From: Burkholderiaceae bacterium
GTDB taxonomy: Bacteria > Pseudomonadota > Gammaproteobacteria > Burkholderiales > Burkholderiaceae
Assembly: GCA_947371415.1 (NCBI GenBank)
Contig: CANBPJ010000093.1
Location: forward strand, 1-6,793
Length of the DNA: 6,793 nt
Direction of reading: 5' to 3'
Position numbers and translations under genes: made by a program. A model generated the notes under the pieces. It saw only the letters and a list, made by a program, of their open reading frames with translations, searched no databases and had not been told where the DNA came from. Positions 1-6,480 of the stretch are shown one piece after another (position 1 is the first letter of the stretch; the number at the start of each line of letters is the position of its first letter).

Positions 1-94
1 CGATGCGAAGGACTTCAGCCGAAATAACTTGGCCGGTCTTCATATTCGATCGGGTTAATGATTCTTCAAATAATTCTGCAAATGATTCAGACAT
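1..94 (-). CDS. rpsA: 30S ribosomal protein S1, N-terminal fragment (partial)
   Basis: These are the first 31 codons of rpsA, running off the left edge. The protein begins MSESFAELFEESL and continues through a segment (TGQVISAEVLRI, about residues 20-31) that is the start of the first S1/OB-fold repeat. S1 is the large RNA-binding protein of the small ribosomal subunit, required to initiate translation on structured or weak-Shine-Dalgarno mRNAs. ATG at 94 is preceded by an A/T-rich stretch and only a weak AAGTG match about 10 nt upstream. This fits the known habit of rpsA mRNA of lacking a strong Shine-Dalgarno sequence. It follows cmk after 144 nt, as in many proteobacteria. Confidence 0.93.
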   Translation of the reverse strand, partial: MSESFAELFEESLTRSNMKTGQVISAEVLRI

Positions 95-112
95 TTATAT
101 ATTCACTTTGTG

Positions 113-131
113 CCGTCAGAAGGCCCGACGG
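113..131 (-). promoter_or_regulatory. Leader hairpin upstream of rpsA
   Basis: In the minus-strand RNA, CCGUCGG pairs with CUGACGG (seven pairs, one of them G-U) around a 5-nt GCCUU loop. The hairpin ends 18 nt before the rpsA start codon. It is not followed by a U tract, so it is not a terminator. The E. coli rpsA leader is known to be structured, to lack a strong Shine-Dalgarno sequence and to mediate translational autoregulation by S1. A similar role here is inferred by analogy only. Confidence 0.45.
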
Positions 132-150
132 GTTAGGTTAAAAAAGCCCC

Positions 151-192
151 AAGAAACACGCTAAATTAGATAATCGCGTTGTAGAGTTTCTT
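151..192 (-). other. Interrupted inverted repeat in the cmk-rpsA gap
   Basis: A 7-bp outer arm pair (151-157 with 186-192; AAGAAAC/GTTTCTT on the minus strand) encloses a second 4-bp pair (158-161 with 176-179), with a 6-nt bulge on one side and a 14-nt A/T-rich loop. On the minus strand it is followed by GGGGC and six T residues. In RNA from cmk it could form a weak terminator-like or processing structure. As DNA it overlaps the candidate promoter. It lacks the GC-rich stem abutting the T tract of a true intrinsic terminator. Confidence 0.3.
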
Positions 193-194
193 AA
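165..194 (-). promoter_or_regulatory. Candidate sigma-70 promoter for rpsA
   Basis: On the minus strand, TTAAGA (189-194; 4 of 6 matches to TTGACA) is followed after 18 bp by TCTAAT (165-170; 5 of 6 matches to TATAAT). A start site near 158 would give a leader of about 60 nt before the rpsA ATG. rpsA is known to have its own promoters downstream of cmk in E. coli, so a promoter here is expected. The exact boxes are my inference. Confidence 0.4.
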
Positions 195-203
195 GACACC
201 AAA

Positions 204-228
204 ACTACTGCCACTACTTTTTACTACT
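204..228 (-). repeat. Three phased AGTAGT direct repeats downstream of cmk
   Basis: ACTACT on the plus strand (AGTAGT on the minus strand) occurs at 204-209, 213-218 and 223-228, so copies start 9 and 10 bp apart, roughly one helical turn. They lie between the cmk stop codon and the candidate rpsA -35 box, in non-coding DNA. They could be a protein-binding array, an activator site, or a low-complexity coincidence. Confidence 0.4.
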
Positions 229-238
229 CACCAACAAA

Positions 239-901
239 TTAAGCTGTTTTTGATTGATACCAATCTAAAACCGTCTTAACCGCTTGATCTATCGATAGTT
301 CCGATGTTTCTAGCACTTTGGCGCCGTTTGCGACTAACAAGGGTGCGGCACCTCGACTACTGTCTCTGGCATCGCGCTCCTGTAAATCATGCAGCAAGTC
401 GTCTAGTTTAGCAGAAATTCCCTTAGCTATCAATTGCTTATACCGACGTTCCGCCCTAGCTTGCGCCGTTGCAGTCAGGAAAACCTTTAGCACTGCGTCC
501 GGAAATATCACACTGGCCATGTCTCGACCGTCAGCCACCAAGCCGGGAGTAGCCCGAAAACCGTGCTGAACCCCTACTAGCGCCTCGCGAACTTCAGGAT
601 GCACGGCAATGGCAGAGGCGCGTAGACCAATACTTTCGGTGCGAATGGCTTCAGTAACATCTTCAGAATTGAGCAAAATTTGACCATTTTTGAAGGAAAT
701 CACTAGTTTTTTTGCCAAAATACCGAGTTCTGGGCCATTTTGGGGGTCAATTGATGCTTTTTGACTTCCCAAAGCAACTAAGCGATAAAGCGCCCCACTA
801 TCGAGATAATGAAAACCGAGTTTTTCCGCAACCAAGGAGGCAACAGTTCCCTTGCCGGAAGCGGTGGGTCCATCAATAGCGATGACTGGGGATAAATTCA
901 T
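239..901 (-). CDS. cmk: Cytidylate kinase
   Basis: Cmk phosphorylates CMP and dCMP with ATP to the diphosphates, recycling pyrimidine nucleotides from RNA and lipid turnover. It is 220 aa, close to the E. coli length (about 227). The P-loop is GPTASGKGT (11-19). LDSGALYR (33-40), DGRD (124-127) and the lid-type arginine motif RDARDSSR (176-183) are the other family signatures. The start is the ATG immediately before the P-loop strand, 12 nt after aroA. The upstream AGAAG, partly in the aroA stop codon, is only a weak Shine-Dalgarno match, so coupling to aroA is likely. cmk followed by rpsA is a widely conserved proteobacterial pair. The gene ends at TAA before the only long intergenic gap in the window. 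Confidence 0.97.
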   Translation of the reverse strand: MNLSPVIAIDGPTASGKGTVASLVAEKLGFHYLDSGALYRLVALGSQKASIDPQNGPELGILAKKLVISFKNGQILLNSEDVTEAIRTESIGLRASAIAVHPEVREALVGVQHGFRATPGLVADGRDMASVIFPDAVLKVFLTATAQARAERRYKQLIAKGISAKLDDLLHDLQERDARDSSRGAAPLLVANGAKVLETSELSIDQAVKTVLDWYQSKTA

Positions 902-913
902 GAAAAGACGCTT

Positions 914-2242
914 CTAGGAAACGATCTTTGCAAATTCAGCAAAGTACGTTGGGAAAGTTTTAGCTACACAGTTTGGATCGTTAATGCGTAGCGCATTAGG
1001 TCCCAATGCCGCCAATGAGAAACACATCGCCATGCGGTGGTCATCATAGGTGTCAATGCCTTCTTCCGGAGACTTCCAATCCGCAAGTGATTGTGGCGCT
1101 TGAACTACGATGTAGTCAGCGCCCTCTTCAACGACGGCGCCAATCTTTTTCAATTCTTTTGCCATCGCAGCAATGCGGTCTGTCTCTTTAACTCGCCAAC
1201 TCGCAATATTGTTTAAGCGCGTTGGGCCCTCTGCAAATAGGGCGGCGATAGCCAATGTCATTGCTGCATCAGGAATCTCCGTGCAATCGATCGTGATGCC
1301 ATTCAATTTGCCATTGGCATTCTTCACACCAGCAACTTCAATCCAATCCTCGCCAGAAGAAATCCTTGCGCCCATTAGTGCAAGCGCATCTGCAAATGCC
1401 ACATCACCCTGAATACTCTCACTACCAACACCAAGAACACGGACTGGGCCGGCACCAATTGCACCCAAGGCCAAGAAGTAGGATGCAGAAGAGGCATCAC
1501 CCTCAACCAATAAGGTTCCGGGACTTTGGTAAACCGCCTCTGATATTTTGGCGGGGATAACAAACGTCTGCGAATCCGGACATGCCACCTTGACGCCGAA
1601 GCGCGCCATCAACTTCAGAGTGATCTCAATGTAGGGACGAGAAATCAGCTCGCCAACTACCTCAATCTTGACTGGATCCTTTGCCACTAATGGCAGAGCC
1701 ATGAGCAATGCAGTAAGGAACTGACTAGAGACATCGCCACGTACCTTAACGACATCTTGAATTAGGATATCTGCGGCAGAAACTTTGATGGGCGGGTAAC
1801 CCTCTTGTAATTCGTAATCAATTTTTGCGCCGACTTGACGCAAGCCATCCACCAAATCACGAATGGGGCGCTCATGCATACGTGGGACACCAGATAGACG
1901 GTAATTACCGCCCTGCATAGCCAGCGCTGCAGTTAAAGGTCGAATTGCGGTGCCTGCATTTCCCATAAAGAGATCCGCATCTTGCACAGGAAATTTTCCG
2001 CCGCAACCTTCAACCACACAGACTTTGTCAGCTTGATCGCTTACCGATAAACCCAACTGACGAAGCGCATTACGCATCACCTGGGTATCGTCGGCATCTA
2101 GTAAATTTTTTAAGGTAGTCGTACCTGAAGATAAGGCGGCTAATAACAAGGCACGATTAGAAATACTCTTTGAGCCTGGCAACACAATAGCGCCTTGGGC
2201 TTTCTTAAATGGACCAATCTGAATATCTGGGGTAGCACTCAT
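914..2242 (-). CDS. aroA: 3-phosphoshikimate 1-carboxyvinyltransferase (EPSP synthase)
   Basis: AroA transfers the enolpyruvyl group of PEP to shikimate-3-phosphate, the sixth step of the shikimate pathway, giving EPSP, which AroC converts to chorismate. It is a 442-aa two-domain cytosolic enzyme of the class I type. Visible motifs are LPGSKSISNR (21-30), GNAGTAIRPL (94-103), HERPIRDLVDGL (123-134), SSQFLTALLMALP (172-184), IPDAAMTLA (323-331, with D325 as the catalytic aspartate), SWRVKETDR (348-356, with E353) and TYDDHRMAM (398-406). The start shares one base with the tyrA stop. A weak GGA lies about 9 nt upstream, inside the tyrA 3' end. Separate tyrA and aroA reading frames contrast with the fused TyrA-AroA protein of Pseudomonas. 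The gene ends 12 nt before cmk. Confidence 0.97.
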   Translation of the reverse strand: MSATPDIQIGPFKKAQGAIVLPGSKSISNRALLLAALSSGTTTLKNLLDADDTQVMRNALRQLGLSVSDQADKVCVVEGCGGKFPVQDADLFMGNAGTAIRPLTAALAMQGGNYRLSGVPRMHERPIRDLVDGLRQVGAKIDYELQEGYPPIKVSAADILIQDVVKVRGDVSSQFLTALLMALPLVAKDPVKIEVVGELISRPYIEITLKLMARFGVKVACPDSQTFVIPAKISEAVYQSPGTLLVEGDASSASYFLALGAIGAGPVRVLGVGSESIQGDVAFADALALMGARISSGEDWIEVAGVKNANGKLNGITIDCTEIPDAAMTLAIAALFAEGPTRLNNIASWRVKETDRIAAMAKELKKIGAVVEEGADYIVVQAPQSLADWKSPEEGIDTYDDHRMAMCFSLAALGPNALRINDPNCVAKTFPTYFAEFAKIVS

Positions 2243-3123
2243 CAGAGCACATCCAAGTCTTGACGTGCTTTGCTTGCCTTATTAAATAACTTCTCTAGTC
2301 CAGCACCGTCATTATCAGAAATCAATTTACGCATGTGATTGACGATCAGCAAATATTGATCAAGCTCCTTTAGAACTGCAGTGCGATTACCTAAGCAAAT
2401 ATCACGCCACATCTCAGGGCTCGATGCTGCAATACGCGTAAAGTCTTTAAAGCCTGCGCCTACATGACTGAGTTTCTGATCGGCATCTTCCGAGTTCACC
2501 ACGCTAGCCATCAAAGCATAAGAAAGGATATGCGGTAAATGCGATACCGCAGCATAAATAGCATCGTGCTGTACGTTGGAGATCTTCTTCACAACAGAGC
2601 CAACGGACTGCCAAAAACCTTCAATTAAATCGGTATCTTGCGGCGAGTTTTCTTGCAAAGGGCAAAGAATGGTTTGTTTGCCCTGAAATAGATCTGCTTT
2701 AGCAGCACTGGCACCATGCTGCGCCCCACCCGCAATCGGATGAGCGGGCACAAACTGACAGGCTTTCTTGCCCAAGACTTCCTTGGCCGCCAAAATAACG
2801 TCGCCTTTGGTGCTACCCGCGTCGGTAATCATGGTGCGGGATTCAAGATGAGGCTCGATCGCCTCAAAAGCAGCGCGCATCTGCGCTACCGGCACACACA
2901 ACACAATGACATCGGATTGTTTAGCAGCTTCAACCAAATTCACAACACCATCAATCGCACCCATCTTCAGCGCTTGATCTAGATTTTCAGAGCTGCGACC
3001 AACACCCAATACTTTATTAACCACTCCAGCTTTTTTTAGAGCCAAACCTAAGGATGCACCAATCAAACCAACGCCAACAATGGTGACGGTACCGTAATTG
3101 CTTGATGGATTAATAAAGGTCAT
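2242..3123 (-). CDS. tyrA: Prephenate/arogenate dehydrogenase
   Basis: TyrA oxidatively decarboxylates prephenate to 4-hydroxyphenylpyruvate, and/or arogenate to tyrosine. At 293 aa it is a stand-alone dehydrogenase with no chorismate mutase domain at the N-terminus and no ACT domain at the C-terminus. The Rossmann motif GVGLIG (17-22) opens the nucleotide-binding domain. Further motifs are DAGSTKG (101-107), AHPIAGG (127-133, holding the likely catalytic H128), SHLPH (194-198) and DFTRIA (227-232, whose R230 matches the substrate-binding arginine of characterised TyrA proteins). The second beta strand ends in GVGRSS (40-45) instead of an acidic residue, which hints at NADP use or dual cofactor use. 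The start lies 26 nt after hisC with no clear Shine-Dalgarno sequence; it is chosen because it is the only ATG before the Rossmann motif. The stop overlaps the aroA start by one base (TGATG). Confidence 0.95.
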   Translation of the reverse strand: MTFINPSSNYGTVTIVGVGLIGASLGLALKKAGVVNKVLGVGRSSENLDQALKMGAIDGVVNLVEAAKQSDVIVLCVPVAQMRAAFEAIEPHLESRTMITDAGSTKGDVILAAKEVLGKKACQFVPAHPIAGGAQHGASAAKADLFQGKQTILCPLQENSPQDTDLIEGFWQSVGSVVKKISNVQHDAIYAAVSHLPHILSYALMASVVNSEDADQKLSHVGAGFKDFTRIAASSPEMWRDICLGNRTAVLKELDQYLLIVNHMRKLISDNDGAGLEKLFNKASKARQDLDVL

Positions 3124-3149
3124 TGAAGTATTTCAGTTTGTATTGACTA

Positions 3150-4268
3150 TTACGCCAAAATATCTTTAAGGGCATCAATAAAAGCTGCATTTTCTTCGGG
3201 CAAGCCAATAGAAATTCGTAGCCACTGTGGCAAACCATAATTACCTACTGGGCGAACAATAATGCCGCGCTTCAATAGCTCCAAATTAATCCGAGCACCA
3301 GCGCCATCATCATCACCAACCTTAACCAAAACAAAGTTGCCGGCAGAGGGTAGATAAGTCAGGCCAAGCCCATCAAAAGCCTGAGTGAGCTGCGTAAGCC
3401 CAGCACGGTTTAATTCAAAACCTTGCTGTAAGAAAGCGGAATCCTGAAAAGCAGCAATGGCTGCAGCTTGTGCAAGACTATTCACATTGAATGGTTGACG
3501 AATGCGATTCAGCAAATCGGTCAAGGCGGGCTGAGCAACACCGTATCCAATCCGTAAACCCGCCAAGCCATACGCCTTGGAAAAGCTGCGTGACAAAATC
3601 ATATTTGGAAAGCGCTTGACCCAAGCAATCGCGTCATAACGCTGCTCAGGGGCGAGGTACTCGTTATAAGCCTCATCTAAAACCACCACAACATGAGATG
3701 GCAAAGCAGCTAGAAACTCTTCTATCTCTTTTGCAGTCAAGTAACTGCCAGTGGGGTTATTTGGATTAGCAACAAAGACCAGTTTTGCTTTATCCCCTGA
3801 AGCCTTGATCGCAGCCAACATCGCTGGCAAGTCATGGCCATAGATACTAGTAGCAGGGACTTCAATTGCCTTAGCGCCAACAGCCTGGGTTGCCAGTGGG
3901 TAAACAGCAAAAGCGTGTTTAGAAAAAATGATCTCATCACCAGATTGCGCAACTGCTCGCGCAGCCAACTCCAAAATATCGTTACTGCCATTACCTAATG
4001 TGATCCAATCGGCTGGAACACCTAAGCGCGCAGACAATACATTCTTGAGTTCAAAGCCATTCGAATCTGGATAGCGACCTAAGTCACTGGCAGCTTTAAG
4101 CATCGCCTCTTGCGCAGACTTTGGCATACCCAATGGATTTTCATTGGAAGCCAACTTCACAATCTTGCTTTCATCTAGGCCATATTCGCGCGCCACTTCA
4201 CTAATAGGGCGTCCGCCCACATAAGGCGCAATTGCATGAATATGCTTTAAACCAATCTTAGAACTCAT
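3150..4268 (-). CDS. hisC: HisC-family aminotransferase (histidinol-phosphate / aromatic)
   Basis: This is a class I/II PLP-dependent aminotransferase of the histidinol-phosphate aminotransferase family, 372 aa, full length. Visible motifs are the NENP loop (42-45), LGNGSND (91-97), NPNNPTG (168-174), LDEAY (197-201) and SRSFSKAYGLAGLRIGYG (226-243), with K231 as the PLP Schiff-base lysine and R239 contacting the cofactor phosphate. R351 in WLRISIG is the substrate carboxylate-binding arginine. Its place between pheA and tyrA, rather than in a his operon, suggests its main role is transamination of phenylpyruvate, hydroxyphenylpyruvate or prephenate. Enzymes of this family elsewhere are known to use both imidazole and aromatic substrates. 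The histidine and aromatic roles cannot be separated from sequence alone. The start overlaps the pheA stop (ATGA) and has no recognisable Shine-Dalgarno sequence, so translation is probably coupled to pheA. Confidence 0.94.
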   Translation of the reverse strand: MSSKIGLKHIHAIAPYVGGRPISEVAREYGLDESKIVKLASNENPLGMPKSAQEAMLKAASDLGRYPDSNGFELKNVLSARLGVPADWITLGNGSNDILELAARAVAQSGDEIIFSKHAFAVYPLATQAVGAKAIEVPATSIYGHDLPAMLAAIKASGDKAKLVFVANPNNPTGSYLTAKEIEEFLAALPSHVVVVLDEAYNEYLAPEQRYDAIAWVKRFPNMILSRSFSKAYGLAGLRIGYGVAQPALTDLLNRIRQPFNVNSLAQAAAIAAFQDSAFLQQGFELNRAGLTQLTQAFDGLGLTYLPSAGNFVLVKVGDDDGAGARINLELLKRGIIVRPVGNYGLPQWLRISIGLPEENAAFIDALKDILA

Positions 4269-5344
4269 GCTGAATGGGGGTATGAACCCAGGTTTTTATA
4301 AAAGGCAGCAGTCGTTTTTAACTCCTCCAATGCTTTGGCTACTTTTACATCATCAGCATGACCAGCAACATCGATATAGAAGTGATATTCCCAAGTTCCC
4401 TTGCGCGCAGGACGAGACTCAAAGCGGTTCATTGAAACACCGTGCTTGGCGAGAGGCTCTAGCAATCGATGAACTGCGCCTGGCTGGTTATCCACCGATA
4501 GCACTAAGGATGTCTGATCCTTACCAGTAGGCTGGCACTCATATGTTCCGACAACTACAAAACGGGTTCGGTTGTGAGGATCATCCTGAATTTGTGCAGC
4601 AACTGCTTGTAGGCCGTAAGCCTCTTGCGCAGGATCTCCAGCAATCGCAGCTAGCGTTGGGTCAAGCGATGCCATACGAGCCGCCTCAGCATTGCTGCTA
4701 ACTGCTTGGCGCTTGAGTTGAGGGGCATGCAAACTGAGCCACTGCTGGCATTGCGCCAAAGCCTGAGCATGAGCACAAACTGTAGTCACGCCATCGAGGT
4801 TGCCGCTCTTTGTTAGAAGATGATGACGAATCGGCAGCACTATTTCGCCGCTAATGCGCATTGATGAATCCAACAGCAAATCTAAGGTTCTTGAAATCGC
4901 ACCTTCACTCGAATTTTCAACGGGAACCACACCAAACTGTGCTGCGCCCTTCTCAACCGCCTTAAACACTTCATCAAGGCTGTTGCATGGCAAGCCGGCA
5001 ATGGAGTGCCCAAAATAAGTTTGTGCAGCTTGCTCTGAAAATGTACCAACAGGCCCAAGGTAAGCAATGGTTTGACGAGCCTCGAGTGCCCGACAAGCTG
5101 ACATCACTTCTCGCCAAATCGCAGCAATACCGTCTGGCAATAATGGGCCCTTGCTGATTTCTTGTAAACGCGCAACCACCTGACGCTCACGCTCCGGCCT
5201 AAAGACTGGCGATGAAAAACCACCCTTAATATGGCCAACCTCTTGCGCTGCTTTGGCACGCTGAGTCAGTAAATCTAAAATTTCTGCATCGAGCGCATCA
5301 ATCTTGTCGCGGATGGGCGCTAGGCGCTCTTCTTCAGTACTCAT
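4265..5344 (-). CDS. pheA: Chorismate mutase / prephenate dehydratase (P-protein)
   Basis: This bifunctional cytosolic enzyme converts chorismate to prephenate and then to phenylpyruvate, committing flux to phenylalanine. Three domains are visible in 359 aa. An AroQ-type chorismate mutase occupies about 1-90; R12, R29, K40, R52 and E53 align with the active-site residues of the E. coli mutase domain. The prephenate dehydratase follows at about 92-270, with YLGPVGTFSEQAA (95-107), PVENSSEG (141-148) and the catalytic NRTRF motif (258-262). An ACT regulatory domain occupies about 277-359, with DNQPGA (285-290) and ESRP (309-312), the signatures of the phenylalanine-binding site. Feedback inhibition by phenylalanine is therefore expected. 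The gene is coupled to serC by a TAATG overlap and to hisC by ATGA. There is no room upstream for a leader-peptide attenuator of the E. coli pheL type, so control is probably allosteric rather than by attenuation. Confidence 0.97.
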   Translation of the reverse strand: MSTEEERLAPIRDKIDALDAEILDLLTQRAKAAQEVGHIKGGFSSPVFRPERERQVVARLQEISKGPLLPDGIAAIWREVMSACRALEARQTIAYLGPVGTFSEQAAQTYFGHSIAGLPCNSLDEVFKAVEKGAAQFGVVPVENSSEGAISRTLDLLLDSSMRISGEIVLPIRHHLLTKSGNLDGVTTVCAHAQALAQCQQWLSLHAPQLKRQAVSSNAEAARMASLDPTLAAIAGDPAQEAYGLQAVAAQIQDDPHNRTRFVVVGTYECQPTGKDQTSLVLSVDNQPGAVHRLLEPLAKHGVSMNRFESRPARKGTWEYHFYIDVAGHADDVKVAKALEELKTTAAFYKNLGSYPHSA

Positions 5345-6441
5345 TAAGCACGCCTTTCAAAATCACGCATAAATTCCACCAATGCTTTGACACCCTCAAG
5401 TGGCATTGCGTTGTAAATGCTCGCACGCATACCGCCAGCGGCCTTATGTCCTCGCAATGCGACCAAACCGGCTTCATTGGATTGCGCCAAGAACTGGGCA
5501 TTGAGATTTTCATCCTTCAAGAAAAAGGTGACATTCATTCGGGAGCGATATTCTTTAGTCACGCGATTTTCATACAAACTGCTTTGATCTAAGAAGTTGT
5601 AGAGCAGATCCGCTTTTTCTTGATTGCACTTCTCAATGGCTTTCACTCCACCTTGCTTGAGCAACCACTTAAAGCCCAAACCGGCCATGTAGATAGCAAA
5701 TGTCGGCGGGGTGTTCAACATCGATTGATTAGCAGCTTGTTTGGACCAGTCCCAAATAGAAGGGGTGATCTTCATGCTGTGCCCCATGAGATCTTTGCGC
5801 ACGATCACAATCGTTACACCAGATGGACCAATATTTTTCTGAGCACCACCAAACCAAACGCCGCACTGTGTGACATCCATCTCTTTTGAAAGAATATTGC
5901 TAGAGATATCAGCAACTAAGAGCTTGCCATTGACATCAGGCACATCTGGAAACTCTACGCCACCAATGGTTTCATTAGCGCAGTAGTGCACATAGGCAGC
6001 ATCATCAGAGAGTTGCCAAGTTGATCTTGGTGGAATCGTATTAAATTTTTCTGCGGCAGAAGACGCTGCTAGATGAGCAACACCATATTTATCCGCCTCT
6101 TTAAAAGATTTTTCAGACCAAATACCGGTGACCAAAAAATCGGCTTTAGGGCCATTCTTGCCCAGACCCATGAGATTCATGGGGATTGCCGCATTCTGAC
6201 CTAAGCCTCCACCTTGCAAAAGCAAGATCTCATAAGACTCAGGAATATTCATGAGGGTGCGTAAATCTTGCAGCACTTCCTCATACAGGGCCATGAACTC
6301 TTTGCCGCGGTGACTCACCTCCATCACACTGGCGCCCAGGCCCTGCCAATTCAACATCTCTGCAGCAGCCTGCTTCAATACCTCTTCAGGTACGGTGGCA
6401 GGCCCCGCAGCGAAATTGAAAATGCGGCGGTCAAACGTCAT
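5344..6441 (-). CDS. serC: Phosphoserine aminotransferase
   Basis: SerC is a cytosolic PLP-dependent class V aminotransferase. It converts 3-phosphohydroxypyruvate to phosphoserine in serine synthesis, and in many proteobacteria also acts on the erythronate-4-phosphate-derived intermediate of PLP synthesis (also named PdxF). At 365 aa it is close to the usual length (E. coli about 362). Visible motifs are NFAAGPA near the N-terminus (9-15), SHRGKEF (43-49), QGGG (76-79), TGIWSEK (105-111), and the PLP-lysine segment GGAQKNIGPSG with K202. Near the C-terminus are NTPPTFAIYMAGL (243-255) and RGHKAAGGMRASIYNAM (330-346), which carry substrate- and phosphate-binding Arg/His/Lys residues. The start is the first ATG of a well-aligned N-terminus. 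The best Shine-Dalgarno match, AAGG, sits about 14 nt upstream, which is farther than ideal. The stop overlaps the pheA start by one base (TAATG). Confidence 0.97.
   Translation of the reverse strand: MTFDRRIFNFAAGPATVPEEVLKQAAAEMLNWQGLGASVMEVSHRGKEFMALYEEVLQDLRTLMNIPESYEILLLQGGGLGQNAAIPMNLMGLGKNGPKADFLVTGIWSEKSFKEADKYGVAHLAASSAAEKFNTIPPRSTWQLSDDAAYVHYCANETIGGVEFPDVPDVNGKLLVADISSNILSKEMDVTQCGVWFGGAQKNIGPSGVTIVIVRKDLMGHSMKITPSIWDWSKQAANQSMLNTPPTFAIYMAGLGFKWLLKQGGVKAIEKCNQEKADLLYNFLDQSSLYENRVTKEYRSRMNVTFFLKDENLNAQFLAQSNEAGLVALRGHKAAGGMRASIYNAMPLEGVKALVEFMRDFERRA
5353..5358 (-). promoter_or_regulatory. Ribosome binding site of pheA
   Basis: GAAAGG lies inside the last codons of serC, 8 nt before the pheA ATG. 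It is the clearest Shine-Dalgarno sequence in the window and supports ATG at 5344 as the pheA start, despite the 1-nt overlap with the serC stop. Confidence 0.7.
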
Positions 6442-6465
6442 GATGGATTAATTAACCTTGTATAA

Positions 6466-6480
6466 ATGCCAATTAGGCAT
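6466..6480 (-). other. Small hairpin enclosing the gyrA stop codon
   Basis: A perfect 5-bp inverted repeat (ATGCC / GGCAT) flanks a 5-nt loop that contains the gyrA TAA stop codon. On the minus strand the hairpin is followed by TTATAC, not by a U tract. It is therefore at best a weak or leaky terminator or an mRNA processing/stability element between gyrA and serC. With only five pairs it could also be chance. Confidence 0.25.

Noticed and set aside
318..569. Plus-strand open frame of 83 codons opposite cmk
   Set aside because: It lies wholly antisense to a well-supported cmk, has no recognisable domain and no convincing ribosome site. It is a shadow frame.
1939..1962. Ile at residue 100 of AroA, next to positions linked to inhibitor-tolerant EPSP synthases
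   Set aside because: The residues matching E. coli Gly96, Thr97 and Pro101 are all retained (G97, T98, P102). The Ile replaces a Met at a different position, so the sequence reads as ordinary class I.
2716..2982. Plus-strand open frame of 88 codons opposite tyrA
   Set aside because: It is antisense to conserved TyrA motifs and has no family resemblance. The same applies to the other plus-strand frames opposite aroA, pheA and serC.
3124..3135. TGAA-GTAT-TTCA inverted repeat just upstream of tyrA
   Set aside because: Four A/T-rich pairs are too weak to call a regulatory hairpin.
6190..6219. SerC segment QGGGLGQ lacking the Arg seen after the glycines in E. coli SerC
   Set aside because: Betaproteobacterial SerC proteins as I recall them also have a hydrophobic residue here (QGGGI), so this is normal variation and not a lost active-site residue.
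6448..6455. TTAATTAA palindrome before serC
   Set aside because: An 8-nt A/T palindrome in an A/T-rich gap is weak evidence for an operator, and no second copy is seen in the window.
6457..6465. TATACA as a -10 box for a serC promoter in the gyrA-serC gap
   Set aside because: No acceptable -35 hexamer is found at 15-18 bp upstream and there is no extended -10 TG. Any short A/T-rich gap offers such a match.
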